Positions 1 through 14,660 are shown, numbered from the stretch's first letter. The stretch is DNA of 64,000 nucleotides from Triplophysa rosa (GCF_024868665.1 NC_079895.1:4366154-4430153); one strand, 5' to 3'. Notes: generated by a model not told the origin, from the sequence alone. Translations and numbers: made by a program.

Positions 1-335
1 AGACCACTCCACATTTTTCTAATCAGTATTTCTACATGCATAGTGGCCATTTCATTGTGAAGAATGTGTCCAAGAAAAGCACATTTCAGGAGTCACCCAA
101 AAGTGACTTATTATACATGTAAAAACATTAGTATTGTGGTTTTTGAAATGAATATAAACTTGTTTTCTTTGCAATATTTGAAGTCTGAAAACATTGCATC
201 TTTTTGTTATTTTTCATTTGCTGTAAATAAATGCAAATAAAAAACAATATTTTATTTGGAATCTGGGAGAAATGTTGCCTAAAAACATAACTGTATAAAC
301 ATTAAATTCAGAAAAACTGACAATAATTTCGAAGC
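1..335 (+). repeat. Dispersed repeat, copy 1 of 3 (cut by window edge)
   Basis: This stretch resembles 14222-14660 on the same strand and 37745-38205 on the opposite strand. Shared blocks include a sequence like AATCAGTATTTCTACATG, the run CTTGTTTTCTTTGCA and TTTGAAGTCTGAAAACAT. It is probably an old non-autonomous DNA transposon; the 5' end lies outside the window. Confidence 0.6.
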
Positions 336-3165
336 ATTCTCTTATTTTTTCCAGAGCTGTGTATTAAAAATAAGAAACTTACAGTTATTCCATTATTCCA
401 CCTTTAATACCGTATCATGTCACGTTAAAGCGTGGTCACTCGGTTTTCATTATGGAGATGATTAATATGAACCTTATCATTACATATACATTATTTTACC
501 TTTCACATTACAAGCATGTGCAAAGAACAATAAGATCCTAAGCTTTGAGGGTTATTTAAAGAGAGGTGTTAAATCACAGCTGTAACTTCATTTGTCACGC
601 TGCAAATGGAAATGATTAATTCGTCATGCTGGAAATAGAAGGTCAATCATATTCATGCATACGGAAAGATTGCATACTGTGCAATTTACATACAATTTAC
701 TGCGGGAATCATATGGTAGACTTTACATTATAGGCTTTATTCTCAGAGCTATTGACTTCCCTTGAACGTCATTTAAGCGATGTTTGACACTGCACTAATG
801 TATGTAGTGTCAAGCTGAGGCTATGGTTCTTACGCTCTCATTTTGTTTTTTCCCTTTCCTTTCCGTCTTTGGAAGGAGAGCTCTTAGAGGAAGTGAGCCT
901 GTTCCTAACAAGACAGCTCTGAGAAACAGGGAAAAAGTGGGCGGTCAACAGCTGGAAGCCAGGATGTCACGGCGACTGAGCCCAGCTGGAACATCTGTCC
1001 CATGCATTAGAGCATCTCTGTCAGGGGATGGCTCCATGTCGGTGTCACGCTCATCCTCCTTCAGGGAGGAGAAAAGCTCTTCTGTATCACTCAGGAGAAA
1101 AAAGATTTTGACCTCCCCGACTGAAAAGACCAACAAAGCTTGAATTCTGGCCCTTGCATGGGTGTTCTGGTTTTCTTAACTAAACGTCTTAAGTCAGGCA
1201 ACTTGTTGTTGTTTACACCGGGCTGTGGGCTGGGGATGTGATAATGCAGGGCGTGTAAAGGAATAACATTTCTGTTGAATTGTGTGAAGATTTCACAGAG
1301 CAGCTTTAGAGATTTGTTGTTGGTTCATAGATTCTTTTGCTGTTTTGTTGTTTGTTGCCTTTTTATGTAGAGAGAAATAAGAGAAAAGTATACTGGGAAT
1401 ATATATACTAGGGAGCCGGAGAAATGACGTATTTTTGTATGCAAACCCCTAAAGCGAGTTAGCATTTTAGGACTTTTGGTTCCATCGCCCAAAAGTCTAT
1501 GGGTTTTTGAATGGGTTTGTGCTAAACAAAACCTCTAAATATTTTCACGTTTTATTCAATGACATAAAATACACCAGTTATAACCCGCTCGTAATGTTTC
1601 AGAGCCTTATTGTGTCTTAAAAACAGCGGTTGCTAACAAGTTGCTAAAAGCTACTATTTCCTTTGGCGGGGACGTTAGACGTCATCTCGCAAATAAATCT
1701 TTACAAACAATGCAACATGGGCACAAATCTCTAAAAACGTAGATGCGTTTTTAATCAAGTTTTGTCAGGAGCTTGGTGGTGGTGACATCGAGATCGAGCG
1801 ACCATAGTGTAGTCTGTTTATAGCCTCATGTTAGCTTTTTACTTCTGGCGATTGTATTTAGGCAAAATCCATTAGATGAATCCAGTGCTCATACCGTTCA
1901 GAGGTCCATTACTTGAACTGAGTGGCCTCTCTTGAAGATGAGGCCGTCTTTAATCCCTCGCATGCACCGTTTAGCTTCTTGAGGCCATAAGGGATTTAAA
2001 CTAATGTTACACATCACAGAGGTTGATAGATTGGTCTGTAAGGCCCCCGCTCAAGTCAAATATGACCCTGGCTCATTTAGACTGACTCCAATTATAAATG
2101 GAGTGAATTATTTCTGTAATACTTTGCCTAATGAAATGTGATTCATGTGGTTGTGGGCAATAGATCAGTTGCTCGTGCACCTGATTGACTGTTTATAACA
2201 CGGGCCGCGACCTCGTCTCGTGTACAGAAATGTGTTTGGAATTGCTGTAGGTTTTTGCTTTATTCCATCATAAAATATGAATGTTCCTCCTCTCCTGTGA
2301 TTTACTGAGCTCTCAGCTTCATGAACACACGCAACCTTGCAGTCAGACACGGCTCGGCGGGGTAATGTGTGTCATCTCATGATCTCTGTAAAGTGGACAG
2401 ATCTTACAAATGCATTCAAGTTAGCAGCTGAGCATGTTTAGCGGCGAGTGCTGTTTCTGTTAGCGTAAAGGCAGATCGCTGGGTTTGTGTTCATCGCAAC
2501 AGATGTTTGATGTGTAATACAGCATCATTACGGCGAGCTTTCAGAAAGCAATAGAAACACACGCAACATCATTTGAGACGCTGCAATAGATCTCAACAGC
2601 TTCTGGAAAGGGGCTTTGGGGAAATAAGCGTATGCTTGACAAGTCTGCTGCATGCTTCAGAGGGGGAATGAGTGTGTGCGGTTGTCTGTATGTGTGTGTT
2701 TTAGACAAACCGGCTCACTTTGAGAAGCACACTCCAAGGAGGCAAATGTTGATTGCATGATAGCAGTTGAAATCCACCAGATGATAAAAATTAAATGTTG
2801 ACAACCCCACCTCCAAAGACCACAGAAGTACTGCACACTTTACTGTTAAATGCAGTGGCAGCTGGTGCTTCTTAAAGGGGTAGATCACTTAAAAATGAAC
2901 ATTTATTGCTCCTTTGTGTTGTTTCACACAAGCATGACTTAATTTTCGTCCATGGAATACAAAAAGAAAATAGCATATTCAAAATCAAAGTCCCCATTTA
3001 CATTTAATATTATGGAAATAAAAGCAATAACATTATAACATTTCTCCACTTGGATAATGAGTCTTGCTGGTCTAAGCCTGTTCACACAAGAATGATAACT
3101 AGAAAATTAACTATCATAAAAAACTATTTTGTCTACACCAACGGATGATAATGGTATGTTCTGGT

Positions 3166-3557
3166 GCTGTTAAATCGATTAATCGTGATTAATTGATTCC
3201 AAAATAAATGTTTCTGTCATATTATATATGTGTGTGGCGTGTATATGTATATATAACAAATATTGAAATAAATATATATAGATTTATATTCAAATATAAT
3301 TTACATAATGTAAATATATAAGTAGACATGTTACACACACACATACGTATGTTATAAACACAAACAAAAATGTATTATGATAGCACTACTTTATTCTATA
3401 TGCAGTTTCACATTTAACATATTTAAGTATAAATATATATTGGTCATTTTTCTTTAATATATCTATGTATATTTGTGTATTTATATATAAATATACACAC
3501 CACACACATATATTGTAAAACACAAAGATTTGTTTAATCAATTAATCGATTTGACAG
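3166..3557. mobile_element. AT-rich palindromic repeat with ATTAATCG ends
   Basis: The left end reads GCTGTTAAATCGATTAATCG and the right end is its near inverse (ATTAATCGATTTGACAGC at 3541-3558). The interior is rich in TATA runs and partly self-complementary. No coding capacity is seen. This fits a widespread fish MITE-like family. Confidence 0.6.
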
Positions 3558-5314
3558 CAATACTTTTTTTTTCTAAGCTTTCGTTTCCGCTTTCAGTTTC
3601 ACATTTTAAATGTGTGAGCACTTTAAATTTGATTGGTTTTTGATTGGCTGTAAATATGAATTGTTTATCAGCTATAAAAATGTATCTAAAATTGATTCCA
3701 ACCATATCGTTTCTCTATATCTGTACTGTTATACTATAGTCATGGTGTGGATGCTGCTATTCTCTTAGAATGATGTTTTTGGTTATCATGATCGTCCTTG
3801 TGCCTTTAGAATAATATGAGGGTGACCCTTAAAAAGTGGAATAACTATAATCTTATCTGTCATTGTTTATAGCCAACAAGATCTTCTCTAAAGATTTTAA
3901 CTACTGTCGGTGTCTCTGTCAAACAGGTTTTGGCCCTGGAGAATGTGCTGTAGCTCAAACGCCTCAGAGCTCCTCTGGGGAAACAGAGGCAGAATCCTGA
4001 CGCGTTTCACAACCACTTATGTCCTTGAGGGCTCATTATTTGAGGAAAATTAATGATGAGCTTTACAGTCACGGAGAGTAAGCGGCTGCTCTGTACACCC
4101 ATCGACCGCCCGCAGTCCATTTACTGACTGTCTGATGTGTACATGTTTATCTCTGCTTCCTACACTTAAACTTTCTTTAATCTGCTTTAATGTGCAAAGA
4201 TTCATCTTGAGAAAAAAAGAAACGTGCATGAAGCAAGATCCATATTTATTTATATCTATAATGTCTTTTTTAAGCCTGCAGCAAACTTTAAGGAATTGTT
4301 CATTGTGTATCCAAGATGAATTATTTTAATTTTTGGACCATTTTTACCCACGGTATCTTTAATGTTTCTCTAATGAACAACTGAGATGCCAATAAACAAA
4401 ATAAAATGTCTGCAATGTTATATGCAAATTTTTATTTGATTTTCTTCTGTAAAACAAACCAAAACACCACTTTCTGTCACTAAATAACTGGATGTTTACA
4501 TTCGTTTTTAACAGTGGAAACAAGTACAGGCGATCTTGTGGTCCGTAGTCACGTTACTTCAGTAATGTCAATTTCATGAAGGAATGCCGGTCTAACGTCT
4601 CATCTCTATAAAAGTTCCCCTAAGGCCAAACTGAATCTTGCATTTCCCTTTTTACGGCGAGCGTTCTAACCACAGTCGACTTGCATGATGAATTGACATG
4701 AAATAAATATGAAAGCTTTTAAACTGCCGTGTTTTTTGAAAGGCTGTAAGACTTTAACATCACATTACGCAACCTGAAAAAGAGCCGGGCTCTTTACACA
4801 GCCCACACATAATAGTGGATTCATTATGGTGATTGTGGCACCAGGGGAGATAATGAAGAACATGACACAGGTTTATCGCTTGACAAGATGATAAAAGCAG
4901 GTGCGTAATGAGATCCTGGATGAATCTGGCCTTCTCCGTCAACCGAGATGCATGTTTAAACTGAGTTTTTCTTCAATTTGGCGCAGTGGGTTTTCAGAAA
5001 TTAAATTTCTTTACAACACACATTGCAAACGCAGAAAGCTGTTTCCTGAACGGCTAGCCACGGCATTCATGTTTCATGGTGGAAATGATTTCATGTATAT
5101 AAATAAAAGCTATTTGAAAAATAGTACAAAGACACGATAGAACATGGTTTAATATGGCTTTTATACAATTAAAGGTGCTGTGTGTCATTTTTTTTTCATA
5201 ATTTCAAAATAATATACCAACACAGTCTCACGGGAATTCCTGTAATCTCTTAATGTTTACTGAATGGCAGATTTCAAATTGCATACTTTCAGGGATCTGA
5301 GAAACTGTCTTTAA

Positions 5315-5712
5315 AGTCCCCGTAAACCAGAAGTTGCAAGCATTTTTACTTCCGTATTTTGACATATTTCTGAGTGAAATGGGATCTCTAATGATAAAAA
5401 CAGTGGGCGTGGCTTTCATCTTTCTCTGCGATTTGATTGGATGTATAAAAACAGCCGTTGCATTTTGAAATGGAACTGGCAGCAGACTGACAGTTGAAGG
5501 GGAGGAGTTAACGGATGCTCCGCCCAAGCCATCTAAAATACGTTATTTAAGATGGATAGTCATTACAGGACGGAAGTGCATTTCCAGATTTTAACTAAAG
5601 ATTATGAGGGCACACAAATTTAAAAAAGAGAATGACCCACATTGATAAACTATTTACAATAAACGCTGCAATAATTCATGAAAAAATTGTAATTTTTCAT
5701 TTCACTGGGACT
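5315..5712. mobile_element. TTAA-flanked MITE, AGTCCC ends
   Basis: The element lies between TTAA at 5311-5314 and TTAA at 5713-5716. Its ends are AGTCCC and GGGACT, with further partial inverse match inside. About 400 bp, no open frame of interest. TTAA target duplication is known for the piggyBac and Kolobok superfamilies; which one applies cannot be told here. Confidence 0.6.
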
Positions 5713-6695
5713 TTAAGATAAACGTGAATGATATTGGATAGCTTTTTCCAGGTATTAAAGACCCAGTGGCTTCGTTAAACAAACCCCTGAGACAATCGAA
5801 TGCAAATAATGCCACATCATTACTGCTAAAAGACCATCATAGAATATAATCACTTACTCTTGTGTCATTTACCAGCTGTTCAATTATGCATCTCTGGCTT
5901 TCTGATTAAACCTGACAGATTTTCCCGGCTGTGTAAAGCAAAGTGCGGTCGCGACCCTAAGATACAATACAAAGTGATGCGCTTTCATGTAGCCGTGCGT
6001 GCCCTTCGGTGAAATGAAAACGTGGTCTTTAGACGAGTAGCTCCTATTCAATTGACCAATCATTTTGTTTGTTCATTTCACAAGCTTTTGCTTTGATTGA
6101 GCTGATGGGAAGCGGGCAGGTGAGCCATTAGAAAGGCTGGTCGCAGTCGTAAGTGCCTCACTGCATCTCCTCCGTGTTAGAAGAAGAGGGTAATCCTGAA
6201 GATCCATTCTGTCAGCTCTGACTTGCGAGACTGGAGAGATTACCCACAGAGACCGGCATCATGAAATATTTATAAAGAGGAAGTGGACTGGGTCGCAAAC
6301 ACTAAAGTGAGAATTCATTTTGCAGGGCTGAAAACTAGATCTCGCTGAGGGCAGCTGGCACACATCACTGCGTGTCGGTCTGTTCTGAAATCAGAGGCCT
6401 CAGTTAGGTCCTCTTGAAATATAAATAAGACCCCGGTTAGAGAGGAAAGAAAGAGCACAGGTCAAAAGTCATTGATATTGGTTTCCCTGGTATAAACTCT
6501 GTCTTTGCAAGAATTTGCAGCGAATACGGGGTACATTTACAGCAGGGTTTGCACAGGGATTTGCCGGAACATTATGGCTTTAGTCCAAAATTTTTAAGCA
6601 CTGTAGTGTAGATGCACTTTTGAGGTAAAGGACGTTCGCTAAGTTATACAAAGCGTGCAAGCCAAAGACATGTGGTTTCCCTGTCTGTTCAATTT

Positions 6696-6981
6696 AAAGG
6701 GACGGTTCACCCCAAAATAAAAATTCTGTCATTATTTATTCATCCTCATGTCATTCCTAACCTCTATGACTTTCTTTCTTCTGCAGAACACAAAAGAAGA
6801 TATTTTAAAGAACGTTGGGGACCAAACAACATTGGCCCCCATTGACTTCTATTGTATAGACACAAAATCCCCAAATATATTCTTTTGTGTTCCACAAAAA
6901 AAGAACGTCATACAGGTTTTGAATAACATGAGGATGAATAAATAATGACAGATTTTTTATTTTTGGGTGAACTGTCGATTT
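6696..6981. mobile_element. Foldback MITE, AAAGGGACRGTTCACCC family
   Basis: The left end AAAGGGACGGTTCACCCC and the right end TTTTTGGGTGAACTGTC are inverted copies. Internal arms are also inverse of each other (CTTCTGCAGAACACAAAAGA near 6780 against TCTTTTGTGTTCCAC near 6880). Short open frames inside are accidental. Related copies lie at 44916-45173, 54985-55239 and 61849-62205. Confidence 0.8.
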
Positions 6982-8345
6982 AAGTAGTTATTTCATTGAA
7001 AGGCATGGATGAAGTCTTTGTAAATTTGAAAAACTAGTAGCATGGCAGTAGCAACATTATAGACAGCAATTCCAATAGACCTTTAACTACCAATAAAAGA
7101 AGTTGCTTTGGATAAAAGTTTGTAACAGCCGAGTTTGTTTCCCATCGTGTCGCCAATGCCTGTTCTGTCTGCTCAAAAAACACTGAAAGCCTCACTGGGA
7201 CAAAAGTGATTTTACGAAAGTACTTTTTACACCCAGTAATGTATTTGGCTGGTTAAACAATGGGTGCATTATACGGCGTGCCCCTGGAAAGGGGAAAGTG
7301 TGCTGGCTGTTGCATGGCTCCAGTGTTTGGTGTGGGACACGGGCACAATCGCTGCCTGCATCTGTCCAAGATACGGCGTAAAACGTTTTTTACAATCAAT
7401 TGAAAAACACAGTTGAAGAATTCAGTGTAACATTTATATTCATCCTGAACAAAATGTCACTCTACTGCATCACACTATGGAACAATGAAATGCATTTGCA
7501 CATAAAAAAGAAGAGAAAGTATTCTGTGAAATGTGGATATTAATAGCAGTTAGTTTATTATTGTTGAAAGTCTGAATGCAACATCATGATTGATCAACTA
7601 TTCAGCTGAAAGGGTGTGTTAAATTCTCCTTTGTACTGTGTTTAGCGTGAAGAGACATGCCGTGCAAACATGCGAGCCAGAAGCTTTTTCCACGCCACCC
7701 ATTTCTCCCGCACACACACGAACATGCAGTGATTCTGGGTACCTTTGGCATTCAGAAGTCGTCCTGCTCTCCTGCGGCGTTCAGCGGTGAAAGCAGTGCC
7801 CGGGAGCTGTGTTAACAATCCTGCGCTGCTTCTGTTCCTCCATCTATCAATGCTTAACCTTTCCTTTATAACAAACGCAACAGTTTACTAGAAATAATAG
7901 GACTGAAACATAAAGTTGAATCTGCTTTACCAGTTGGAAACGGGTTTAAAAATAAGTTTTATAGAAAGATCACTCGTCTGTTATTTCTTTTGCAACACAT
8001 TACAATAAAGTTGAATGTCTGATTGTGTTAGATGGTCTATCTAGTTTTATTCTGACATACTGTACATAATATTAATTTTAGCTTTGGTGATAGGTTTTTG
8101 TTGGGTATGAGTAATAAAATGCGATATGTATTCTTTTTGCATAATTGTATTTTTTAGCATTCATAGTACTTTACAATATGTTTATATGAATGTGTGTTCA
8201 TTTCAAAGCAAACATGAACTTTAATTGCTTAATTACAGATGAAGAGCTATAATACCCACAATCCTGTAGAGAGCTCAACCAACAAGTTGCTGTTACCATG
8301 GAAACAAGATGGGCACCCATGATGTAATTGAGCAAGTCTCTTTAA

Positions 8346-8560
8346 AAGCGGAGTGTCCGATTTCCGAATTACGCTTGTTTAGACAAAGTCGGGCCGAGTA
8401 CTAAAACAACCTTGTAGCCAATCAGCAGTAAGGTGCACAGTGCACAGGATGGACATTAGTCGAGCCGAGCGCTGACGAAAGCAAAAGATGGGGGTAGGGG
8501 TGTGTCTGTTTTGATGATTTGAACATCAAAAACGGCAATGAGAAATCGGACACCCCGCCT
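8346..8560. mobile_element. TTAA-flanked MITE, GCGGAGTGTCCGATTT ends
   Basis: TTAA at 8342-8345 and 8561-8564 flank a 215-bp element. Its first 18 bases match the reverse complement of its last 18 at 16 positions (AAGCGGAGTGTCCGATTT against AGGCGGGGTGTCCGATTT). No coding capacity. Confidence 0.7.
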
Positions 8561-9011
8561 TTAACTCTAAAACAACATTTTTTTCAAACAGCTTAAAATA
8601 GTTTGAATTAGTTGTTCACTCCTTCAAATTAAAGTACACAGTCTCATTCCTACCTTTTTTATTTTATTTTTAAATACTTTTAAGCGTTAAATCAAATGTT
8701 GTAATGTTGTGATTAACCTTAGAACTGGTTGGTTTGCTTCAAGACAAAGAGCTCTGTATTGAAGAATATTTTCACATCTCTATGGAGAAGGGAATGGGGA
8801 AACAAGGTGGGCGGTCAGTGATGTGCTCTGTTCACGCTGTGTGACAAAAAAAAAATGTCCGGTCAGGTTGTGATTATATTGTCTGCTTTGCTCTACTGTT
8901 TCTTTTTTCATTTCTTTATGAAATACAACGGATTTCCTCAGAGCTCATCTTATTTGTTTCAGTCCAGCTGGCTGTTACCGTGCATACGCTGCTTTGAATG
9001 CATTATATCTA

Positions 9012-9945
9012 GGGCAGCGGCTATCGATTATTTTAGTAATCGAGTATTCTACTGATTTTTCCATCGATTAATCGGGTATTCGGATAATAGGTACTTTTTC
9101 TTTATTAAAGAGCAATACTAAATATGCAAGAGAAAATAAGACGAACAAATAATTTGTTTCCTTTTTAGAAAAATTAACATATTTATTGCTAAAATTGCAT
9201 ACATTAATATCTGTGAAAACTAAACCCATTTAGTACATTTCATTGCCATATTACATTCAAAATGCAAATACAAATGTATAAATAAGAAACATGAATAAAA
9301 ATAGAAAAAATCATTTCAAGGTAAACAACTAACTTCAGCTTATGCATCATGCATTTAGTTCATCTAAATTAGTTTTAGTTTCTTTTTTTACTATTAAATA
9401 GTAATGTATTTGCCCACATAAAAATACAGAGTTAACCGGACTTTTATTTTGGCAGGTCGTCGGAAGACGCTTTTTTTTAGCGTGTTAGCTTCACTCAGTA
9501 AAATGTTCTGAAATAAACTCTCAGAGCAACTCTGGGGATGAAGTTCATGTGTTCATGTCCTCATAAAGTGCAGTTCTGTAAATATAACAGGATTCGGCAT
9601 CCACTAGTCCGCATCTAGTTTTATGGACTCAATGAAGTTTCACTCGCAAAATAGACTAAAACTAAGTAAAATTGCAGTTCACCATTTCAATAAGCTCTCA
9701 CTTATTTATCAGCATGAGAAACACGTGAGCGTGTGAACAGACTAAAATGCGCGTGTCTCGCGTGAATGCGTGAGACTTGAGAGCCCTGTAACATGAATAG
9801 AGTTTAGCGGGCTGTGCGTCAGTAATAACGGTCCGTGGGGAAACGCAGTGCTACGTGTGTACTGTAGTTAAACGGATTAAACGAGGCTTCGAGGCAACAA
9901 AAATTGCCTCGATGATTTTTTGTATTCGAATTACTCGGTCTGTCT
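9012..9945. mobile_element. Degenerate non-autonomous DNA transposon
   Basis: The left part carries GGCTATCGATTATTTTAGTA and CCATCGATTAATCGGG, and the right part carries GATGATTTTTTGTATTCGAA near an ATTACTCGG end, a pattern seen in common fish DNA repeats. The interior shows no open frame. Boundaries are approximate. Confidence 0.45.
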
Positions 9946-11822
9946 GGTGTAATTTAATTTAAATTGTACTGAGAAGCTATTTTTGTCTTTCTCTCTGCCG
10001 TCCTTATCTCCCTCTATCAGCAGAAATTTATGGAGTGTAGTTAGGATCATACAGAGAAAACGTTTTTTCACACTGGGCTCATTGTATGATTATTCCCGTT
10101 GGGAGTTTTAGCTCCTGCCCGGGACACTGACCGTCAGAAGCATTCTGTACTGAGGTCTGATGCTTGAAAGGGGGTGTGAAACTCTATTAAAGGCTCAGGC
10201 GTCTTTCCTCAGGGAGCTGGATGAATGTGAGCACGGACAGACTACTGTACAGTTACACAATGAACAATGATGATTCAAGTGAGGCATGTCATTGTGTCTT
10301 CGTAGGTTGGACCCGTTCTTTAAAATACTGTGATTTTTGTGAACTTTTTTGTTTTGGTTTGCCACAGATATTTTCATTTGCTTTACAGTAACACTATTTT
10401 TTTAAAAGAAAATGTTGTCATGTGATTTGAATAATAGGCAGGATCTCACAAATTCTGATGTTTATGACAGATGATGACAAAAGTCCACATAAAAACCTGA
10501 CATGCCCTTTGCAGCCCATCCTCAGCTCTTTCACTTTTTACCTTTAAGCTCCTCGAGCGTAATCATTTATCAGTCTGTTTTCGTCATAAGTAGATTAAAC
10601 ATTATGCTCCAAGTCATTAACGCTATTATTCAAAAGTAATGAAATCTATACCCAGATTACTGTAATGCTTCTGAATGTAATGACATGAAATAAACCCCCT
10701 GTCAGATCCGCTCAGAGGCCGGAACCTAACGCAGATGCGCTGTCTGCCATATTAATTATGCTGATGGATAGTAATGCACTTTGAGGGTGGTTGGTGTTCC
10801 GTTTAAGACTGAGATCACCCCTCCAATTACTCTGTAGTTATTTATGAAGATGATATTGATGATGATGCTTGGAGAGAAGATGACACAGCTGAAATTACCT
10901 CTGTCATGGATAATTACTGGCCGGACACTTTCGCAGATTGTTGTTTGCCACTTGTTACAAGAACAGCCGAGCGCACACTACAAGAGAGACGCTTGTTGCT
11001 CTTTCGTGCTTTATGGATGCAACTCAAAAAACCCTGAATTGTTTCTCCTAGACATCAATGAGATTAACATACATTTTTGCTTTTGTAAAGCTGATCTGTA
11101 ATCTTCAACATTGCTCTTTCTGATGGAACCCACATCACCATCCTCTGTCCATCAGTGGTTCTGCCTGAGGGTCCATGATGGCCTTTTAGTCATGGTTGCC
11201 GAACAGGTTCTTTCCATTTAACCCTGTAACTCAGCGTTACACAATCCCGGACAGAAACCATTCAACTCCAAGCATTGTTGAATGCCAGAGGCTGGAGATC
11301 AGGGGCTGTTAATTTGAAAATAAAGCTTACTCCAGGGCCAAATAATGATAACACGCTATTATTGCCCATCTCATAGGATTACGCCTATTTATTTGGGCGA
11401 CCCAAGCTGGAGTGAAGCCTTTGTGATATTCAGACATTTCTGGTGTCTGTAGATGAAAATGTTTAACTTTGTAATGTCTTTTGAGAACTGAACCTGTGAC
11501 TGCAGTTGAATTCTGCATGCACTTTTTGTAAGCTGCTCCCCTTTATCATGAGCGTACCATGTAAAACATTGTGAAAAGTAAGTTTTATATGGGCAAACAA
11601 AAAAACACTTTTCTAAAAATCTGTTTTATTTTTGTATTAAACATGTTCTTTGTTTTGCTGTTTTATTTCATTATCATTTTGAAAATGCAATTAATTGGTA
11701 TTACATAACCCCCACAACTATGGTTGATACATTGTACTGTAATGCATACTGTAATGCATGGCCTTAACCTTATGGATATCTATCAACTAGTGTACTCCAA
11801 AACATTGACAAACTTCTATTAA

Positions 11823-12157
11823 AGATCCGGTGTGTCATTTTTAAAGGATGCATTGACATAAAAATCTTCAGAGGTGTAAATGAAGCGTTATGATTTTATT
11901 TGTTACATATACACCGCATGTCCCCTTACATGGAATCACCATGTTGTTTCTACAGTAGCCCTAAACGGACAAACTGCTCTACAGAGCATGTTTCGTAAAT
12001 ACGTTATCTCCTTCAGCAAAGAAGCAAAAACATGACAACATCTTAGTTCTGTGTCAGCCACCGTAGTGCTTTGAAAAGGAGGGGTGGCGTGAGCCGTTGG
12101 TTGCAATTCATCACCTTACCACTAGATGCCACTAAAGTTCCAGACAAAACTGGACCT
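11823..12157 (-). mobile_element. TTAA-flanked MITE, AGGTCCAG family, copy 1 (reverse)
   Basis: TTAA occurs at 11819-11822 and 12158-12161. The element is the reverse complement of 52078-52453 and of the partial copy at 32539-32850. The three share blocks such as CAGAGCAGTTTGTCCGTTTA and GGGCTACTGTAGAAACAACA (in the + orientation of the other two copies). About 335 bp, non-coding. Confidence 0.75.
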
Positions 12158-12189
12158 TTAAGAGTATATAGTCATTCAAAACTTACGTC

Positions 12190-12378
12190 TCTCACTTCTA
12201 CACATATTGATCAACAATTTTAATGACATCATTCTGCACTTATGCTTGTCATCAGGCTATTAGGTAAACTAAATGTTATTGGTTGTTTTCAAAGCGGGAG
12301 GAGACATTTGACTAATAACTTTCTGTTTCAGTGGAAATGACATCAATGTATCAAACAAAGCTGCACATTTCAGGGCAC
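12190..12378 (+). repeat. Dispersed repeat shared with 46520-46700
   Basis: The block ATGACATCATTCTGCACTT near 12222 recurs near 46540. Both are followed by a similar stretch (AAATGTTATTGG against AAATGTCATTGG) and then a GGGAGGAG motif. It looks like two old copies of one repeat. No coding potential seen. Confidence 0.5.
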
Positions 12379-14221
12379 TTTAAATTTTCAGTGGATCTTT
12401 AAATGACTTAATACGGCTTAAAACTGTGAACGTTTCTTCCATTTGTTTTCTCTGTGAACATACATCTTGAATTATGCATCAACAAACAAATTTGAATTGT
12501 TGCCGATGAATTTAGTGTAATATACTGTAGGTAGCAGATGAATTTCTGATGTTGCACAATATTAGAGCTTTCATCCAACCTGCTTTCGACAGTCAGAGCC
12601 ACGCCTGAAGAGACATGAAAAGACATTTATATCTGCGTGAACTGCCGCTGAACACACAATCCTGACGAGAGAAATCTCATGGGTTTAACAGTAAAGATAA
12701 TGCTCCCTCCAGAAAACCCATTGCAGGATGACACCACAAACTGTGTTAAATCATGTTTAATGAAAAGGTACCACCGCAAGGCAGTCAAGTTAGATTACAT
12801 AATTACAGGAAACTAGGGCATCGGCAACGCACAACACACACCCCACGAGACAAACACCTCGAGCGATGAAAGGCCCAGAAAAACAAACAATGATTTATCA
12901 TCGTTTCCCAATATTGTGTTTCATCTTTCGCCTTTGGAGATGCTCAACATGAAATCATAATTGACCGTATTTACTTTTTTAATAATAGTCTGTGCTTTTA
13001 TTGGGCATGATTTATGTGCACAAATGTTGGCATGCAGAATCTTGAATTGAAATGTAATAACTTGCTGTCTATTGAACATTTTCAATTGAAACTGCTTAAC
13101 TAGGACTCAAGACACTATGGTGTCATTTTGTTCATGGTGAGAACATTTAAATCTTGAGTTTTATTTTCATTTTATGGACAAAGAGCAGTCTGCCTAACAT
13201 CCCTTGTTGTGCTTCAGGGTAATTGATAAAATAATCAAAAATAAATGAAACTGAATTGTTCCCTTTCGTTTCATTGACAGGCACATTTTCACACATCTAA
13301 TCAGGAGTCTGTTCTGGTTTCACCTCATTCTCCTTTACTGCGTCACGTACTCCTTTCATTCTGAAAGAAAAAGCAAGCCGGTAACCCACAGAGTGGAGGT
13401 AGAAGCATTGGTATTCAGTTCAGATATCAGCTGCACCCCCACTGGTACATTCGCCGACTATTCATTTTATACAAACACAAGGTTGCAGGGGTTACAAAAA
13501 TGGTCGGATCTCCTGCTTCTCAAACACGATGTTGTCAAATGTAAATGACAGACTGACATTAGACGTCTGCCTCCGAGCATCGTGCATCCAGGATCTTTCA
13601 GATGACGTGCTGTTTAATGGAGTGTTGAACATTTTAACAGGTCAACCAAACAGATGCTATCTGCTAACAACTTGCATTGTAATGACCCTGGACAGGTGAT
13701 TCCTTCGGACAATCTGAACTAACAAACTGTTATTTAGCTTTTCTAAGTCTTCTTTGATTTCACATTCAAACAACCTCTGTGATAACCTGCATTCTGAACA
13801 ATATTGTGTCTCATAACATCACGGTAGGACTGTGGTAATGGCTTGAACCCGTGTCAACTAAAACCAATTAGTTACACGTAATGGAACACAAAGCAGATAA
13901 GGGAGGGAAATCGTTTATTCGTATCCTCTCAGGACCAGATGAAAAAGTCAGGCCTCTTTTCATTTGATTTGACTTTGTGATATTGCATTTAGGGATAAGC
14001 TGAACGTTTCTAGTTTTAATATCCATCTCATATCTGTGTTCGCAGTACCGTGAAAGCGTTTCTGCAAACATCCTGTGGATATTTGTTCTGGGTCGAATTC
14101 TATGTTACACTATTGTGTCTGTGCCGTACTGCACAGTGTGAAGTCACTGGTGGATATGAAGCATAAAGTCATGTTAAGGATGTAATGTAAAAAGATTAAT
14201 ATATGATTTAAGGACAGCTGC

Positions 14222-14660
14222 AGAAAAAAGTAATTCAACTTTCATTAAATCAGCATTTCTAGATGTATTGTGGCCATTCCAGTCTGTTGAATTTCAACCA
14301 AATCAAACCTCAGGAGTGACATAAAGTCATCCAACAGCAATGTGAAAGACTGGCAGTATTACAAGACACATGAAAACTGTAATAGAAGGTTATCACATTA
14401 AGACATTTTTTTTTAGCTTTTCCTAAATACATGTACAAATATTACTGTTGTATTGGTCAAAAGTGAATATGAACCTGTTTTCTTTGCAGCATTTGAGGTC
14501 TGAAATATTACAGAGCATCTTTTTTTCTCCTGTTTTCATTTTCATTTTTATTTGAAATTGGGGATAAATATTGTTAGTAGTTCACAGATTTAAACAAAAA
14601 GGATCATATAAATAGTAAATTCTGAAAAAAATGAAAATACTTTTGGTTTTTCAGGCTGTA
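14222..14660 (+). repeat. Dispersed repeat, copy 2 of 3
   Basis: Shares long similarity with 37745-38205 in inverse orientation (AATCAAACCTCAGGAG, GTCATCCAACAGCAATGT and TTTCCTAAATAC occur in both) and more weakly with the start of the window. Non-coding, about 440 bp. Confidence 0.65.

Noticed and set aside
823..1143. 106-codon open frame near the window start
   Set aside because: It overlaps an antisense frame of similar length, has no splice context, and the translation (many Ser and Arg, no pattern) looks like chance.
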